The notes below the pieces were generated by a model, which worked only from the letters and a program-made list of their open reading frames with translations, ran no database searches and was not told the origin of the DNA. The position numbers were made by a program, and so were the translations under genes. A stretch of DNA of 64,000 nt from contig NZ_CP011514.1 in the NCBI RefSeq assembly GCF_001653795.1, positions 2,870,279 to 2,934,278 of the forward strand. Direction: 5' to 3'. This DNA is from Mitsuaria sp. 7. Its GTDB lineage: Bacteria; Pseudomonadota; Gammaproteobacteria; Burkholderiales; Burkholderiaceae_C. Each line of letters begins with the position of its first letter. Within the stretch, counting starts at the first letter, position 1. Positions 43,330-52,449 of this stretch are shown in pieces.

Positions 43330-45656
43330 TCTCGGCAGCTCCAGGAATTCTTCAGTCTTCGCTCGAGATCCTTGATCTGACGGGTCAGGTCGCGGATAGG
43401 GCCCGCATGCATTCCGGGCTCATATCGGTCGTCCCATTGCTGACGCATGTCTCTGCACTGCTTCTTCCGGGCGATTTCATTGCGTTGGTCTTGGCAGGGA
43501 TCTCCCGTCGGCGGCGGCGGGGTGTCGCAGGCGTTCTTGTAGCGCAAATATTCGCTCTGTTTCGCAAACTCATCCTTGCCGGGAATCGATTCGGAAAAGA
43601 GCACGGAATTGAGCCACTCGCCAGCAGCTCGCCCGGCCCAGGAGCCGGCCCGGCCAACGACGATGGCGCCGATCACGCCGCCGCCTGGGGGGAAGATGGC
43701 CTCGCCACCAATCGCGCCGACCGATCTGCCGCCCCAACCTCCGATGAACGACCCAACATCCCCCAGCGCACTGAGCCCGTTCGGATCGATGAGTGCCACG
43801 GGGTTGGCAAGCACGTATGAATACGTGTTGATGCCACCCGCGAGGCCGATCCGGTCACTCTGCGAATAACGACCGGAGGTGGGGTCGTAGTCGCGAATGA
43901 AGTTGTAGAAGAGACCGGATTCCTTGTCGAAGTACTGGCCGGGAAAGCGCAGGTTGAGCGTCACCGGCGCGAGACCGCCGGGCGCTTCTTCGGGAGCGGT
44001 CGTCCCGAACGGCTCGCTCATCCAGCGCCAGCGTCCGCCGTCGTTCTTGTCCACGAGGACGCGCGGCGCGCCGAGGTGGTCCGGGAACACGTAAAGCACC
44101 TCCGGATCCTGCGACGTACCGTTCAGCACGGCGACCGGCAAGCCGCCCAGCCACACGTATTCCTGCGACGGCGTGGTGCCCGAGTACTGGCCCAGCATCT
44201 GTCCGCCCTGGTCGTACGCGAAGTGCATCGCCGTCGCGCCGGTGACCTTGCGCACGCGCTGCCCGTCGGCGTCGTAGCTGTAGGTCGTCGTCACGCCGCC
44301 CTTGGTGATCGTCCCCATGCGGCCGTCGAGCCGGTAGGTCGTCGTGTACGCGATGCCGGTGTCGCTCACCGTGTTGCCTGCGGCGTCGTAGCCGAAGCTG
44401 CGCGTGAAGCTGTTCGCCGAACTGGTGATCGTATTCAACCGGTTGCTGTCGGCGGCCACTGCGTAGGTCCGCGTCACGCCGTTGAGCTTGTCAAGGATAC
44501 GGTTGCCGTTGGCGTCGTAGCCGAAGGTCCAGTTGCTCGACGGCGTTGTCACGCTGGTCAGTCGTCCCAGGCCGTCGTAGCCGAAGCTCTGGTTGTAGAC
44601 CTGGGCGTCCGCAGTGGCCTGACCGGTTGCCGCGTCCAGATGCTTGTAGCTGACGATGCGGTCCGCTGCGTCGTAGGTCAGATCGCGCACGCGCGCGTTC
44701 AACGAATAGCGCACGATGCGACCGTACGAATCGAAGACGCGTTCGACCGGCTTCGGACCGGCGGTCATCTGGATATTCCAGCTGCGCACCGCACCGAACG
44801 GCTCGAACTGGATGCCGGTGATCAGCGGCTGGGCGACGCTGGATGCGTCCTTGGCGAGACTCATGCTCACAGGCAGGCCGTCCTGATAAAGGATGGTCAG
44901 TACACGCCCCGAGGGGTAAGTGATCCGGTTGACGTTCCCCGCGGCGTCGTAGCCATAACGCGTGGTGAAAACCGCCGTGCCCACGGTCTGGATCACCGTA
45001 CTGAGAAGTCCGTCAGCGTCGTAACCAGATTTCGTGCTTCCCGCCGTGCCCGTGGCCGTCGTGCGGTGGCCAACGCCGTAGCCGAAGTCGCCGCCGGTCT
45101 GGTCGTAGGTCCATGAATAGTTCTGCGTCGCCTGTCCGTTCTGCGTGTAGACCGCGGAGGTCATACGGTTGAGTCCGTCGTAGGCGTAGGTCGCCACCAC
45201 GCCGCGACTGTCGGTGCGGGTGATCACGTTCCCTGCGGCGTCGTACGTGTTGGTCGCCGTCCCGGTGTCGGGACTGGCGAGCTGCGTGAGATCACCCAGG
45301 CCGTTGCGCTGATAACTGGTGACGAGGTTGCGAGGATCGTTGACCTGTTTCAACTGGTCCATGCCGTCGTAGGCGAAAGTCGTCTGTCCGTTGCGGGCAT
45401 CGGTGCTTGTCTTGACACGATCCAGCGGGTCGTATGTGTTGGTGGTCGCGAAGCCGAAGCCGCTCACACCCTTGGCCTTGATGACCTTGGTCGGATTGCC
45501 CTTGGCGTCGTACTCGTAATCGGTGACTGGCGCCGGCGAGACCGGCGGAGGCGGCAGCGTCACGGCATGCGCGCTGAGTCCGATCAGGCCGATGAGCGCG
45601 GCCGCGATGGGCGCGAGCGTGCTCCGGCACTTCCCGTGCTTCTTGATTCCGTTCAT
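43317..45656 (-). CDS. Secreted RHS protein, second half with core and variable tail (RhsB of locus 2), 779 aa
   Basis: Signal peptide 1-31 (A-H-A31-V), a proline hinge (L-P-P-P-P-V-S-P-A-P), then about 550 residues of YD repeats (Y-E-Y-D-A-K-G-N-P-T, Y-T-Y-A-Y-D-G-L-N-R types). The RHS core follows (G-Q-Y-F-D-K-E-S-G-L-F-Y-N...G-R-Y-S-Q-S-D-R-I-G-L-A-G-G-I-N-T-Y-S-Y-V) to I-D-P-N-G-L628. The last 151 residues (43320-43772) are unique to this locus: a Gly/Ala-rich hydrophobic stretch (F-I-G-G-W-G-G-R-S-V-G...A-G-S-W-A-G-R-A-A-G), then a Cys- and charge-rich end (Q-C-R-D-M-R-Q-Q-W-D-D-R-Y-E-P-G-M and C-R-E-C-N-P). I cannot name the toxin class. It starts 3 nt after the RhsA stop and overlaps the immunity gene. 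Confidence 0.85.
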   Translation of the reverse strand: MNGIKKHGKCRSTLAPIAAALIGLIGLSAHAVTLPPPPVSPAPVTDYEYDAKGNPTKVIKAKGVSGFGFATTNTYDPLDRVKTSTDARNGQTTFAYDGMDQLKQVNDPRNLVTSYQRNGLGDLTQLASPDTGTATNTYDAAGNVITRTDSRGVVATYAYDGLNRMTSAVYTQNGQATQNYSWTYDQTGGDFGYGVGHRTTATGTAGSTKSGYDADGLLSTVIQTVGTAVFTTRYGYDAAGNVNRITYPSGRVLTILYQDGLPVSMSLAKDASSVAQPLITGIQFEPFGAVRSWNIQMTAGPKPVERVFDSYGRIVRYSLNARVRDLTYDAADRIVSYKHLDAATGQATADAQVYNQSFGYDGLGRLTSVTTPSSNWTFGYDANGNRILDKLNGVTRTYAVAADSNRLNTITSSANSFTRSFGYDAAGNTVSDTGIAYTTTYRLDGRMGTITKGGVTTTYSYDADGQRVRKVTGATAMHFAYDQGGQMLGQYSGTTPSQEYVWLGGLPVAVLNGTSQDPEVLYVFPDHLGAPRVLVDKNDGGRWRWMSEPFGTTAPEEAPGGLAPVTLNLRFPGQYFDKESGLFYNFIRDYDPTSGRYSQSDRIGLAGGINTYSYVLANPVALIDPNGLSALGDVGSFIGGWGGRSVGAIGGEAIFPPGGGVIGAIVVGRAGSWAGRAAGEWLNSVLFSESIPGKDEFAKQSEYLRYKNACDTPPPPTGDPCQDQRNEIARKKQCRDMRQQWDDRYEPGMHAGPIRDLTRQIKDLERRLKNSWSCRECNP

Positions 45657-45743
45657 GTCTCATTCCCTCCCTGTCGTCTGTTGTGCGCGCCCCAGCGCAT
45701 CGAACGCGCGGCTCATGGTCCGCTTGAGCGCTCCACTCGGGTC
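45635..45743. repeat. 109-bp stretch identical to one in RHS locus 3
   Basis: By direct reading this segment, spanning the RhsA end and RhsB start, is identical to 56980-57088, and high similarity continues on both sides. The two copies are in the same orientation about 11.3 kb apart. Confidence 0.8.
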
Positions 45744-48320
45744 CTTGGCGACTTCACCGGTCTTGTTGCCGCTCGCATCGAGCGTGTACTCGACGCGATT
45801 GCCCCGCGTGTCCGAGGCCGCGACGAGCCGGTGCGCGTCGTCGTACTCGTAGCTCACGGCGCTGCCGTCCTGCTGGGAGGACTTCTTGAGCAGTCCGGTG
45901 GGCCAGTACTCGTAGCTCGTGGTTCCACCCGCCGACGTCACCGTCGTCACCCGCTGACGCAGGTCGTAGGTGTAGGTCGTCGAGCTCGTGTTGGCGTCCA
46001 CCACTTCGAGCGGATTTCCCGCCGCGTCGTAGCGCGGGAAGCGCGTGACATGGCCCATCGCGTTGGTCGACGACTTCAGATCACCCTTCGTGTGATCGAC
46101 CGTCGTGTCGGCGTAATACTCGTTGGTGACCACGACCCGGTTGAGGGCGTCGGTCTCGGTCAAGACCTGACCCGAGGCGTTGTAGGTCCAGCTTGCCGTG
46201 CGGGCGGACACGCCGGACTGCAGCGTCGCGCTGAAACCGAGCGCCCCCGTCTCATCGGTCGTCGCCTGTTCGACGCGCTTGCACAGCACGACGATGGGCT
46301 TGTTGTCCGGCAGCTTGGCATCCACCGGCGCACAAGTGGCCACGGCGTTGCCGTTGAAAGGATCCGGCTGGCCGTTGAAGACCAGCGTGGTGAGTCGGCG
46401 CGGCTCCGCCGTCCTCGTTGCCAGGCGCCAGTCCGGATGCCATTGCGACGAGACCTTCCGTGCACCCGCCGGCACGGTCCCGGCGAGCACCGTCGCGCAG
46501 ACACTCGACGCGCCCAGCCCTTCAACACGGACCGTCTCCAGATTGCGCGAGAGGTCGAAGCTGGCGCAGCTCCGGTTGCCGTTGGGATCGTCGTACTGGA
46601 CGACGTTCTGGTTCTGGTCGAGGACGCGTCGCTCGGTCGACGGCGTTCCGCCGGCGCTGCCGCCTCGCGTCTTCGCGCTCCACTTGACGCTGCCGTAGGC
46701 GCCGCCGGCCTCGAGCGACTCGACGTCGCCGTTCGGGTAGGTCACGCGGACATCGTGCGGCAGCTCGATGTAGTGGTCCCGCCAGAGCTTCTGGTTGACG
46801 TTGTCGTAATAGGTCGCGACGTTCCACTTCGGCGGCGTTCCCCAGGTGACGGCATACGCGTCGAGCCCCTGGGCCCGGGCCGTCGAGACCGCTCGCCCCT
46901 CGGCGTCGTAGCCGTAGGTGCCGGCGCGCACCTGGTTCTCATCCAGGTAACCCGTCAACGCCCACGCATGCGCCGCGTCCTCATAGAGGAAGGTCTTGGA
47001 GACGCCATCCGCGAATGTCGCCCCCGACAAACGGGCCTGCGCGTCATAGCTGAACTGGACATCGGTCCCCGGTCCCTGGATCCGCGACAGACGGAATCCG
47101 CCGTCCGCCAGCTTGATGTACTTGAGCTGATGCGTGCGCCCCGTCTGATCGGTGAGCGTGAGCGGCAAGCCATCGGCATCCGGGTCGCCTGCGGCGACCT
47201 GCGCGCCGCCGCTGCGCGTGACGTCGATGGTGGACCCGTTCAGCGTCGACAGGCGCGTGAGCCGGCCGATGGCGTCGTAGCGCTCGATGGTGCCGGCTTC
47301 TGCGTCGAAGTACAGGTAGCCGCCGGTCACCACCGTCAGACGATCGTTGAGCGCGGGCGACGCCGGCGCGAACGTCGAGCCGGTCGATTGGAAACTGGTC
47401 CAGTTGCCGTCGGCGCGCTGGACGTTGATGAGCTTCGCGGGCTGGCTCATGTCCTTGTGGACATCGGTGTAGAGCCGGCGCTCGAAGCTGGGTTTCCAGT
47501 CGTCTCCCAGCAGCGAGACATCCGAGCGCATGAAGGGCTGGACGCCACCCGCATACGGCACGCGGCGCGACGAGTTGAAGGTCACCTTCAGCGGCAGCCA
47601 CGACAGCCGGCCGAGCTCGATCGGCTGCAGCTTGGCCCCCGTCAGCGCGACGATGGGATTGCCGTGGCAGGTGTCGCAGTGGGTCTGGAAGTAGCGGTCC
47701 GTGATCGGCAGGCAGGAGTTCTTCTCGGGGACGTAGAGCCCCTCGTTGCAGGTGCACTCGCCACTCTCCGCTTCGTAGTGGGCATTCGATACCTTGGCGC
47801 AGGATTTCAGATACTGCTGGGCGAAGTCCTTGGTGATCTCGATCGGCGTGCCTCCGCACACGGGCTGTCCATCCTTGTACGAGACATCAGGCGACACCGT
47901 GCGCGTGCTGTGCGTGTAGCACAGGGCCGACGGCTCGAACCACTCCGGCTTGATGGTGCATGATCCCGCCGAGTAGACGACTGGCGTGCTGCAGGCCGCC
48001 GGCAGGGGGCACGACGCATTCGCGAACGCGATCACGCGCGCCTGGATGGCGGCAGGCTCGCTGGGCCGCCCGCTCTTTCCACTCACGAACCAGAACCCGA
48101 AGTTGTTGGGATTCGGCGTGATGCCGTCACCGGACACACCGCCGCAGGTTGCAGGCAGGAAGGTCGTCGATCCCGGCGCGTTGGGCGGCGACCAGATCGC
48201 GGGAAAAGTCCGCTCGTAGGCATGCGTCACAGAGGAACCCAGCAGCAGCGGGCCGATCAGCAGGAGCGCGCCAAAGCAAGAGAGAACCCGGTTCCGCAAC
48301 GCAGGCGACAGTAAGGACAT
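45660..48320 (-). CDS. Secreted RHS/YD-repeat protein, first half (RhsA of locus 2), 886 aa
   Basis: Signal peptide 1-34 (T-H-A34-Y). The cysteine-rich region 35-218 contains an EGF-like spacing (C174, C189-x-C191, C203) and the entry motif C215-D-T-C218-H-G-N-P-I. The CxxCH is the RHS-entry CxxC of the family rather than evidence for haem. YD repeats fill the rest (Y-T-Y-D-L-R-Q-R-V-T-T-V; Y-E-Y-W-P-T-G-L-L-K), ending A-Q-Q-T-T-G-R-E, identical to RhsA of loci 1 and 3. The ATG at 48320 has AGGGAG upstream; the longer open frame runs back through the conserved leader and is rejected. The N-terminal 220 residues differ strongly between paralogues, whereas the C-terminal 150 are nearly the same. 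Confidence 0.85.
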   Translation of the reverse strand: MSLLSPALRNRVLSCFGALLLIGPLLLGSSVTHAYERTFPAIWSPPNAPGSTTFLPATCGGVSGDGITPNPNNFGFWFVSGKSGRPSEPAAIQARVIAFANASCPLPAACSTPVVYSAGSCTIKPEWFEPSALCYTHSTRTVSPDVSYKDGQPVCGGTPIEITKDFAQQYLKSCAKVSNAHYEAESGECTCNEGLYVPEKNSCLPITDRYFQTHCDTCHGNPIVALTGAKLQPIELGRLSWLPLKVTFNSSRRVPYAGGVQPFMRSDVSLLGDDWKPSFERRLYTDVHKDMSQPAKLINVQRADGNWTSFQSTGSTFAPASPALNDRLTVVTGGYLYFDAEAGTIERYDAIGRLTRLSTLNGSTIDVTRSGGAQVAAGDPDADGLPLTLTDQTGRTHQLKYIKLADGGFRLSRIQGPGTDVQFSYDAQARLSGATFADGVSKTFLYEDAAHAWALTGYLDENQVRAGTYGYDAEGRAVSTARAQGLDAYAVTWGTPPKWNVATYYDNVNQKLWRDHYIELPHDVRVTYPNGDVESLEAGGAYGSVKWSAKTRGGSAGGTPSTERRVLDQNQNVVQYDDPNGNRSCASFDLSRNLETVRVEGLGASSVCATVLAGTVPAGARKVSSQWHPDWRLATRTAEPRRLTTLVFNGQPDPFNGNAVATCAPVDAKLPDNKPIVVLCKRVEQATTDETGALGFSATLQSGVSARTASWTYNASGQVLTETDALNRVVVTNEYYADTTVDHTKGDLKSSTNAMGHVTRFPRYDAAGNPLEVVDANTSSTTYTYDLRQRVTTVTSAGGTTSYEYWPTGLLKKSSQQDGSAVSYEYDDAHRLVAASDTRGNRVEYTLDASGNKTGEVAKDPSGALKRTMSRAFDALGRAQQTTGRE

Positions 48321-48387
48321 GGAAGACTCCCTGAGATGAAAACACATCGAGATCAGGAATCCCTGCATGCCTGAATGGCCGCACGGT

Positions 48388-48463
48388 GTCGCCCTGCCCG
48401 GCGCGGCATCTGAATGCGCCGCGTCCGGACAGTTCCTCCCTGATCGAACGGCGCCGATTCTGC
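48388..48463 (-). promoter_or_regulatory. Conserved leader element upstream of RhsA locus 2
   Basis: Minus-strand order is GCAGAATCG, 10 nt, ATCAGGGAGGAACTG, CCGG, a hairpin GCGGC-(G)-CAT/ATGCCGC with CAG(A) in the loop (48422-48403), CCGG, and GGCAGGGCGAC. Equivalent blocks and the CAGA loop occur before loci 1 and 3. The remaining part of the 450-bp gap 48321-48770 must also carry the promoter of the divergent phosphoesterase gene; I see no clear one. Confidence 0.5.
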
Positions 48464-48770
48464 CTCGCAGGGTCAGGCGTTGCCACCACCGCCAAGGAGG
48501 GAAGCGGGCCGCGCCGCCGACCCGGAAGCCCCATTCCAAGGCGTTTCCGCCCCGACAAGCCCCGTGCGAGCTACAACTCGTTTCACCTGTGCGCGCGGCT
48601 TCACCAAACTTTGCGCAACACGCCAGCCCTTGCGCCGCCAGGGCCCTCACGCGGCCTTGACGCGCGGAGTCACGGATCCGTCATGCGTGATTTCTAGAGT
48701 GCGCGGCGTTTCGAACGGCCTCTCTTCCGAGTCCCACGAACACAGCCATCGCCACCACTCCAGGACTCCC

Positions 48771-51065
48771 ATGCGACACAGCAAATCCACCGCGCTGAAC
48801 GCCTCGCTCACCCTCGTTGCCGCGGCCATCCTGGCCGCCTGCGGCTCCGACAGCGACACCCAGTCGACGAGCGTCACGATCAACGGCGTCGTCACCGCCA
48901 CCAGCTTCACCGCCGGCAGCGCGACCGATCCCACGATCGCCCCCGCGTACTACGTCGGCGCCAAGGTCTGCGCCGACGCCAACGGCAACGGCGTCTGCGA
49001 CACCACCGAGACCTCGGCCGTCACCGACGCCAAGGGCCACTTCTCGCTGACGATGCCGGCCAACGCCGCGCTGATCGCCGACATCGGCACCGACGCCACC
49101 CTGTCCACCACCGGCGCCAAGATCGCCAGCCGCGACGTGCTGCGCGCCTCGCTGGACCAGGTCATGGAGCAGGCCGGCAACGTCGTCATCAGCCCGCTGT
49201 CGTCGGAAGTGCAGCGCCTGGTCGAAGCCAACGGCACCAGCTACGCCGTCGAGAAGCAGACCGTCGCCACGCGCATCGGCGTGTCGCTGGCCAACGTGCT
49301 GGCCGACGCGAGCACCGTCACCGGCGCCGAGCAGGCCGCCCTGCTGGCCGAGGCCAAGGCCCTGGACAACCGCTTCACCTACGCGATCACCAAGCTGGAC
49401 CGCGGCGACCTGTATCCCGACGCGCTGGCCACCCCCGGCGGCGATCCGCGCCTGGCCGGCGCCGCCAACGTGAGCACCGCCACCGCGCCCACCGGCACCG
49501 ACGCGCGCACGAAGATCACCTTCGCGCAATCGCAGCAGGCCGCGTTCGCGCTCGAAGGCGTGCCGCGCTACGACCACATCTTCATCGTGATGCTGGAGAA
49601 CAAGGCCACGCTGTCGATCAAGGGCTCGCCGTGGGCGCCCAAGATCAACGCGCTGCTCGCCGCCGGCAACCAACTGACCAGCTACTACGCCACCGGCAAC
49701 CCGTCCGAGCCGAACTACACGGCCCTGGGCGGCGCCGACGACTTCGGCATCACCGACGACAGCCAGTGGAACTGCGACGCCACCGGCGCCAATGCGGTCC
49801 AGGACCTGCCCGTGCCCGACAAGACCCAGCCGGGCCTGGCGAGCTCGCCCTTCGCGGCCAGCTGCACGCAGACCGCCGCGGTCAACCACAACATCGTCGG
49901 CAAGCCCAACCTGTTCAACGCGATCACGGCCGCCGGCATGACCTGGCGCACCTACAGCGAGTCGATGAACCCGGGCCAGGACTTCCGCACCGACTCCGTC
50001 GCCGACGCCGCCGTCACGGCCGCCGACAACGTCTACGCGCCGGGCACGATCAACAACAACACCGCGGCGGTCGGCACTTCCGGCCTGACGCTGCCCATGC
50101 CCGCCGGCCTGTACAAGACCAAGCACCACCCGGGCATGGCCTACCAGAACGTCCGCAGCGCGCCGGAGTTCAAGTACAGCAACCGCACCATGGGCGGCGG
50201 CCAGTGGGACGCCAACATGAAGGCCGGCACCGCCTACGCCGTGCCGGCCAGCTACGACGTCGACCAGCTCGGCACCGACCTGGCCAGCGGCAAGGTCGGC
50301 ACGCTGAACTTCCTGGTCCCGGACCAGTGCGACGACATGCACGGCATCAGCGTCATCGGCAAGCTGGCCAACGGCACCACCGCCACGGCCAGCGACTGCG
50401 GCAGCGTCGCCAACAACGTGGCGCAGAGCTCGGCGGCCAACATCATCACGCGCGGCGACAACTACGTCGACGCGCTGGTGAAGAAGATCCAGGCCTCCGC
50501 GCTGTGGAAGAACCCGGCCAAGCGCGTCGCCATCGTGCTGATGTTCGACGAAGGCAACGCCACCTCGGGCTTCAACTCCTGCTGCGGCTGGAACGTGTCC
50601 AACAGCGCGGTGTCCAAGCCGGTGGTCGTCGATGCGAAGACCGGCGCGGTCACGGTCGACGCCAGCGTCAACAACTACACCAAGGGCAACCGCGGCCACG
50701 GCGAAAGCATCTTCGGCATCCTGACCAACCAGGCCGACGCGCCCAAGGGCGTGTCGGACGGCGACGCCTACAGCCACTTCTCGTTCGTGCGCACGCTGCA
50801 GGACATGTTCCAGCTGGCCGACCCGGCGGTGGACGCGTCGTACATGAACCGCTCGAAGTACACCGAGAAGTTCATCGCGGCCAACATCCTCAACCTGCCT
50901 GAGTACGCCGGCAGCGCCGACACCCACTTCGACTCGGTGCGCGCGATCAACCATGCGTGGAAGGCCCCGGCCAACTACACGCAGAAGCAGTCGGCCGACG
51001 TGAACACGGCCGCGCAGATCGGCGCCGACACGGTGCAGACCAGCGTCTGGGCGTTGAAGAAGTGA
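48771..51065 (+). CDS. Phosphoesterase-family lipoprotein (acid phosphatase/phospholipase C type), 764 aa
   Basis: A lipoprotein signal is present (L-V-A-A-A-I-L-A-A-C24). Residues 35-270 form an adhesion-like or Ig-type N-terminal region with a calcium-loop-like D-A-N-G-N-G-V-C-D. The catalytic phosphoesterase domain follows: R-Y-D-H-I-F-I-V-M-L-E-N-K near 270-285, Y-Y-A-T-G-N-P-S-E-P-N-Y, L-V-P-D-Q-C-D-D-M-H-G, V-A-I-V-L-M-F-D-E-G-N and N-R-G-H-G-E-S. These match the alkaline-phosphatase-like metallo-esterase superfamily (PF04185 type). It probably acts outside the inner membrane on phosphomonoesters or phospholipids. The next gene, a di-haem peroxidase, starts at the overlapping GTGA, so the two are co-translated. 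Confidence 0.85.
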   Translation: MRHSKSTALNASLTLVAAAILAACGSDSDTQSTSVTINGVVTATSFTAGSATDPTIAPAYYVGAKVCADANGNGVCDTTETSAVTDAKGHFSLTMPANAALIADIGTDATLSTTGAKIASRDVLRASLDQVMEQAGNVVISPLSSEVQRLVEANGTSYAVEKQTVATRIGVSLANVLADASTVTGAEQAALLAEAKALDNRFTYAITKLDRGDLYPDALATPGGDPRLAGAANVSTATAPTGTDARTKITFAQSQQAAFALEGVPRYDHIFIVMLENKATLSIKGSPWAPKINALLAAGNQLTSYYATGNPSEPNYTALGGADDFGITDDSQWNCDATGANAVQDLPVPDKTQPGLASSPFAASCTQTAAVNHNIVGKPNLFNAITAAGMTWRTYSESMNPGQDFRTDSVADAAVTAADNVYAPGTINNNTAAVGTSGLTLPMPAGLYKTKHHPGMAYQNVRSAPEFKYSNRTMGGGQWDANMKAGTAYAVPASYDVDQLGTDLASGKVGTLNFLVPDQCDDMHGISVIGKLANGTTATASDCGSVANNVAQSSAANIITRGDNYVDALVKKIQASALWKNPAKRVAIVLMFDEGNATSGFNSCCGWNVSNSAVSKPVVVDAKTGAVTVDASVNNYTKGNRGHGESIFGILTNQADAPKGVSDGDAYSHFSFVRTLQDMFQLADPAVDASYMNRSKYTEKFIAANILNLPEYAGSADTHFDSVRAINHAWKAPANYTQKQSADVNTAAQIGADTVQTSVWALKK

Positions 51066-52429
51066 GCGCCGTCCTCCGCGCCGGCGTGACCATCGGACTC
51101 GGCCTGCTGCTGGCCGCTTGCGGCCCGTCCGGCAAGGCCGACCTCGATGCCGCCACGTCCGGCGCGGAGGCGGCCTCCTCCGCCGGCACCGCGCTGAATC
51201 CCGTCACGCCGCTGAGTCCCGTCGCGCAGCTCGGCCGGAAGATGTTCTTCGACACCACGCTGTCGGGCTCCGGCCGCATGGCCTGCGCCACCTGCCACGA
51301 TCCGAAGAACGCCTACGGCCCGCCCAACGATCTGTCGGTGCAGCTCGGCGGTCCCGACCTGCAGAGCGCCGGCGTGCGCGCCGTGCCGTCGCTGCGCTAC
51401 AAGGACGCGACGCCGCCGTATGCGGACCTGCTCGACAACCCCGATGGCGTCAGCGTTCCGGGACCCGGTGGCGGTTTCGCCTGGGACGGCCGCGCGGCGA
51501 CGCTCGCCGAGCAGGCGGCCCTACCGCTGCTGGACCCGAACGAGATGGCCAACGCGAGCGCTGCCGACGTGGTGAAGAAGCTCCAGGCCGGCTCGTACGC
51601 CGAGCAGTTCCGGCAGGCCTTCGGCGCCACGATCTTCGACAACGCGGACCAGGCCTTCGCCGCGGCCGGCAAGGCGCTGCAGGCCTTCCAGCTGGAGGAC
51701 GTCAGCTTCCATCCGTACTCGAGCAAGTTCGATCTCTACATCGGCAACAAGATAGGCGGCGTGCTGACGGCGGCCGAGGCGCGCGGCCTGAAAGTCTTCG
51801 CCGATCCCAACGGCGGCAACTGCGCGTCGTGCCACTACCAGGGCGCCGGCCTGAACGGCAGCACGGCGATCTTCACGGACTTCTCCTACGAGGCCATCGG
51901 CGTGCCGCGCAACGCGGCGATCCCGGCCAACGCGGACGCGAACTACGCCGACATCGGCCTGTGCGGCCCGCTGCGCACCGACCACGCGCCGGTGAAGGGC
52001 AACACCTTCTGCGGCATGTTCAAGTCGCCCACGCTGCGCAACGTGGCCACGCGCGGCAGCTTCTTCCACAACGGGATCTTCCATTCGCTCGAGCAGACGA
52101 TCCGCTTCTACAACACGCGCGACACGATGCCCGAGCTCTGGTATCCGACGGTGGGCGGCACGCCCAAGGCGACGCCGGATCCCGACTTCCCGGCCTACGG
52201 CCTGATCACTACGCAGTACGTCGGCGGCAAGGTGCGCAAGTTCGACGATCTGCCCAAGGCCTTCGTCGGCAACATCGACACGCAGATGCCGCTGGACGGC
52301 CGCGCGGCGCACAGCAAGCCGCCGATGTCGGAGCAGGACATCGCCGACCTGCTCTGCTTCCTGAACACGCTCAACGACAAGGACACCCAGCCGGCGAAAG
52401 CGCCCGCCGCGGGCGCCTGCACGTCGTGA
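51062..52429 (+). CDS. Di-haem cytochrome c peroxidase/MauG-like lipoprotein, 455 aa
   Basis: A GTG start overlaps the phosphoesterase stop. Signal with lipobox L-L-L-A-A-C. Two CxxCH haem-binding motifs are present: C75-A-T-C78-H79 and C254-A-S-C257-H258. Other conserved parts are L-G-R-K-M-F-F-D-T-T-L-S-G-S-G, D-G-R-A-A-T-L-A-E-Q-A, F-K-S-P-T-L-R-N-V-A-T-R and F-F-H-N-G, typical of bacterial cytochrome c peroxidases and MauG-like oxidases. It should reduce H2O2 or oxidise a protein substrate in the periplasm. Pairing with a phosphoesterase is unusual and suggests a joint role. Confidence 0.88.
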   Translation: MSAVLRAGVTIGLGLLLAACGPSGKADLDAATSGAEAASSAGTALNPVTPLSPVAQLGRKMFFDTTLSGSGRMACATCHDPKNAYGPPNDLSVQLGGPDLQSAGVRAVPSLRYKDATPPYADLLDNPDGVSVPGPGGGFAWDGRAATLAEQAALPLLDPNEMANASAADVVKKLQAGSYAEQFRQAFGATIFDNADQAFAAAGKALQAFQLEDVSFHPYSSKFDLYIGNKIGGVLTAAEARGLKVFADPNGGNCASCHYQGAGLNGSTAIFTDFSYEAIGVPRNAAIPANADANYADIGLCGPLRTDHAPVKGNTFCGMFKSPTLRNVATRGSFFHNGIFHSLEQTIRFYNTRDTMPELWYPTVGGTPKATPDPDFPAYGLITTQYVGGKVRKFDDLPKAFVGNIDTQMPLDGRAAHSKPPMSEQDIADLLCFLNTLNDKDTQPAKAPAAGACTS

Positions 52430-52449
52430 GGCCCTCATCCGAATTTCCC

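Noticed and set aside
45654..45670. Programmed frameshift joining RhsA and RhsB into one protein
   Set aside because: RhsB has its own ATG, ribosome binding site and signal peptide in the intact loci, so two separate proteins are the simpler reading.
47650..47700. CxxCH in RhsA of locus 2 as a c-type haem site
   Set aside because: The aligned positions in loci 1 and 3 are CxxCV and CxxCY, and no axial ligand pattern is visible; the CxxC is part of the RHS entry motif.
42865..48320. Type VI secretion RHS effector
   Set aside because: No PAAR, VgrG, Hcp or EagR gene is present, and both halves carry Sec signal peptides.
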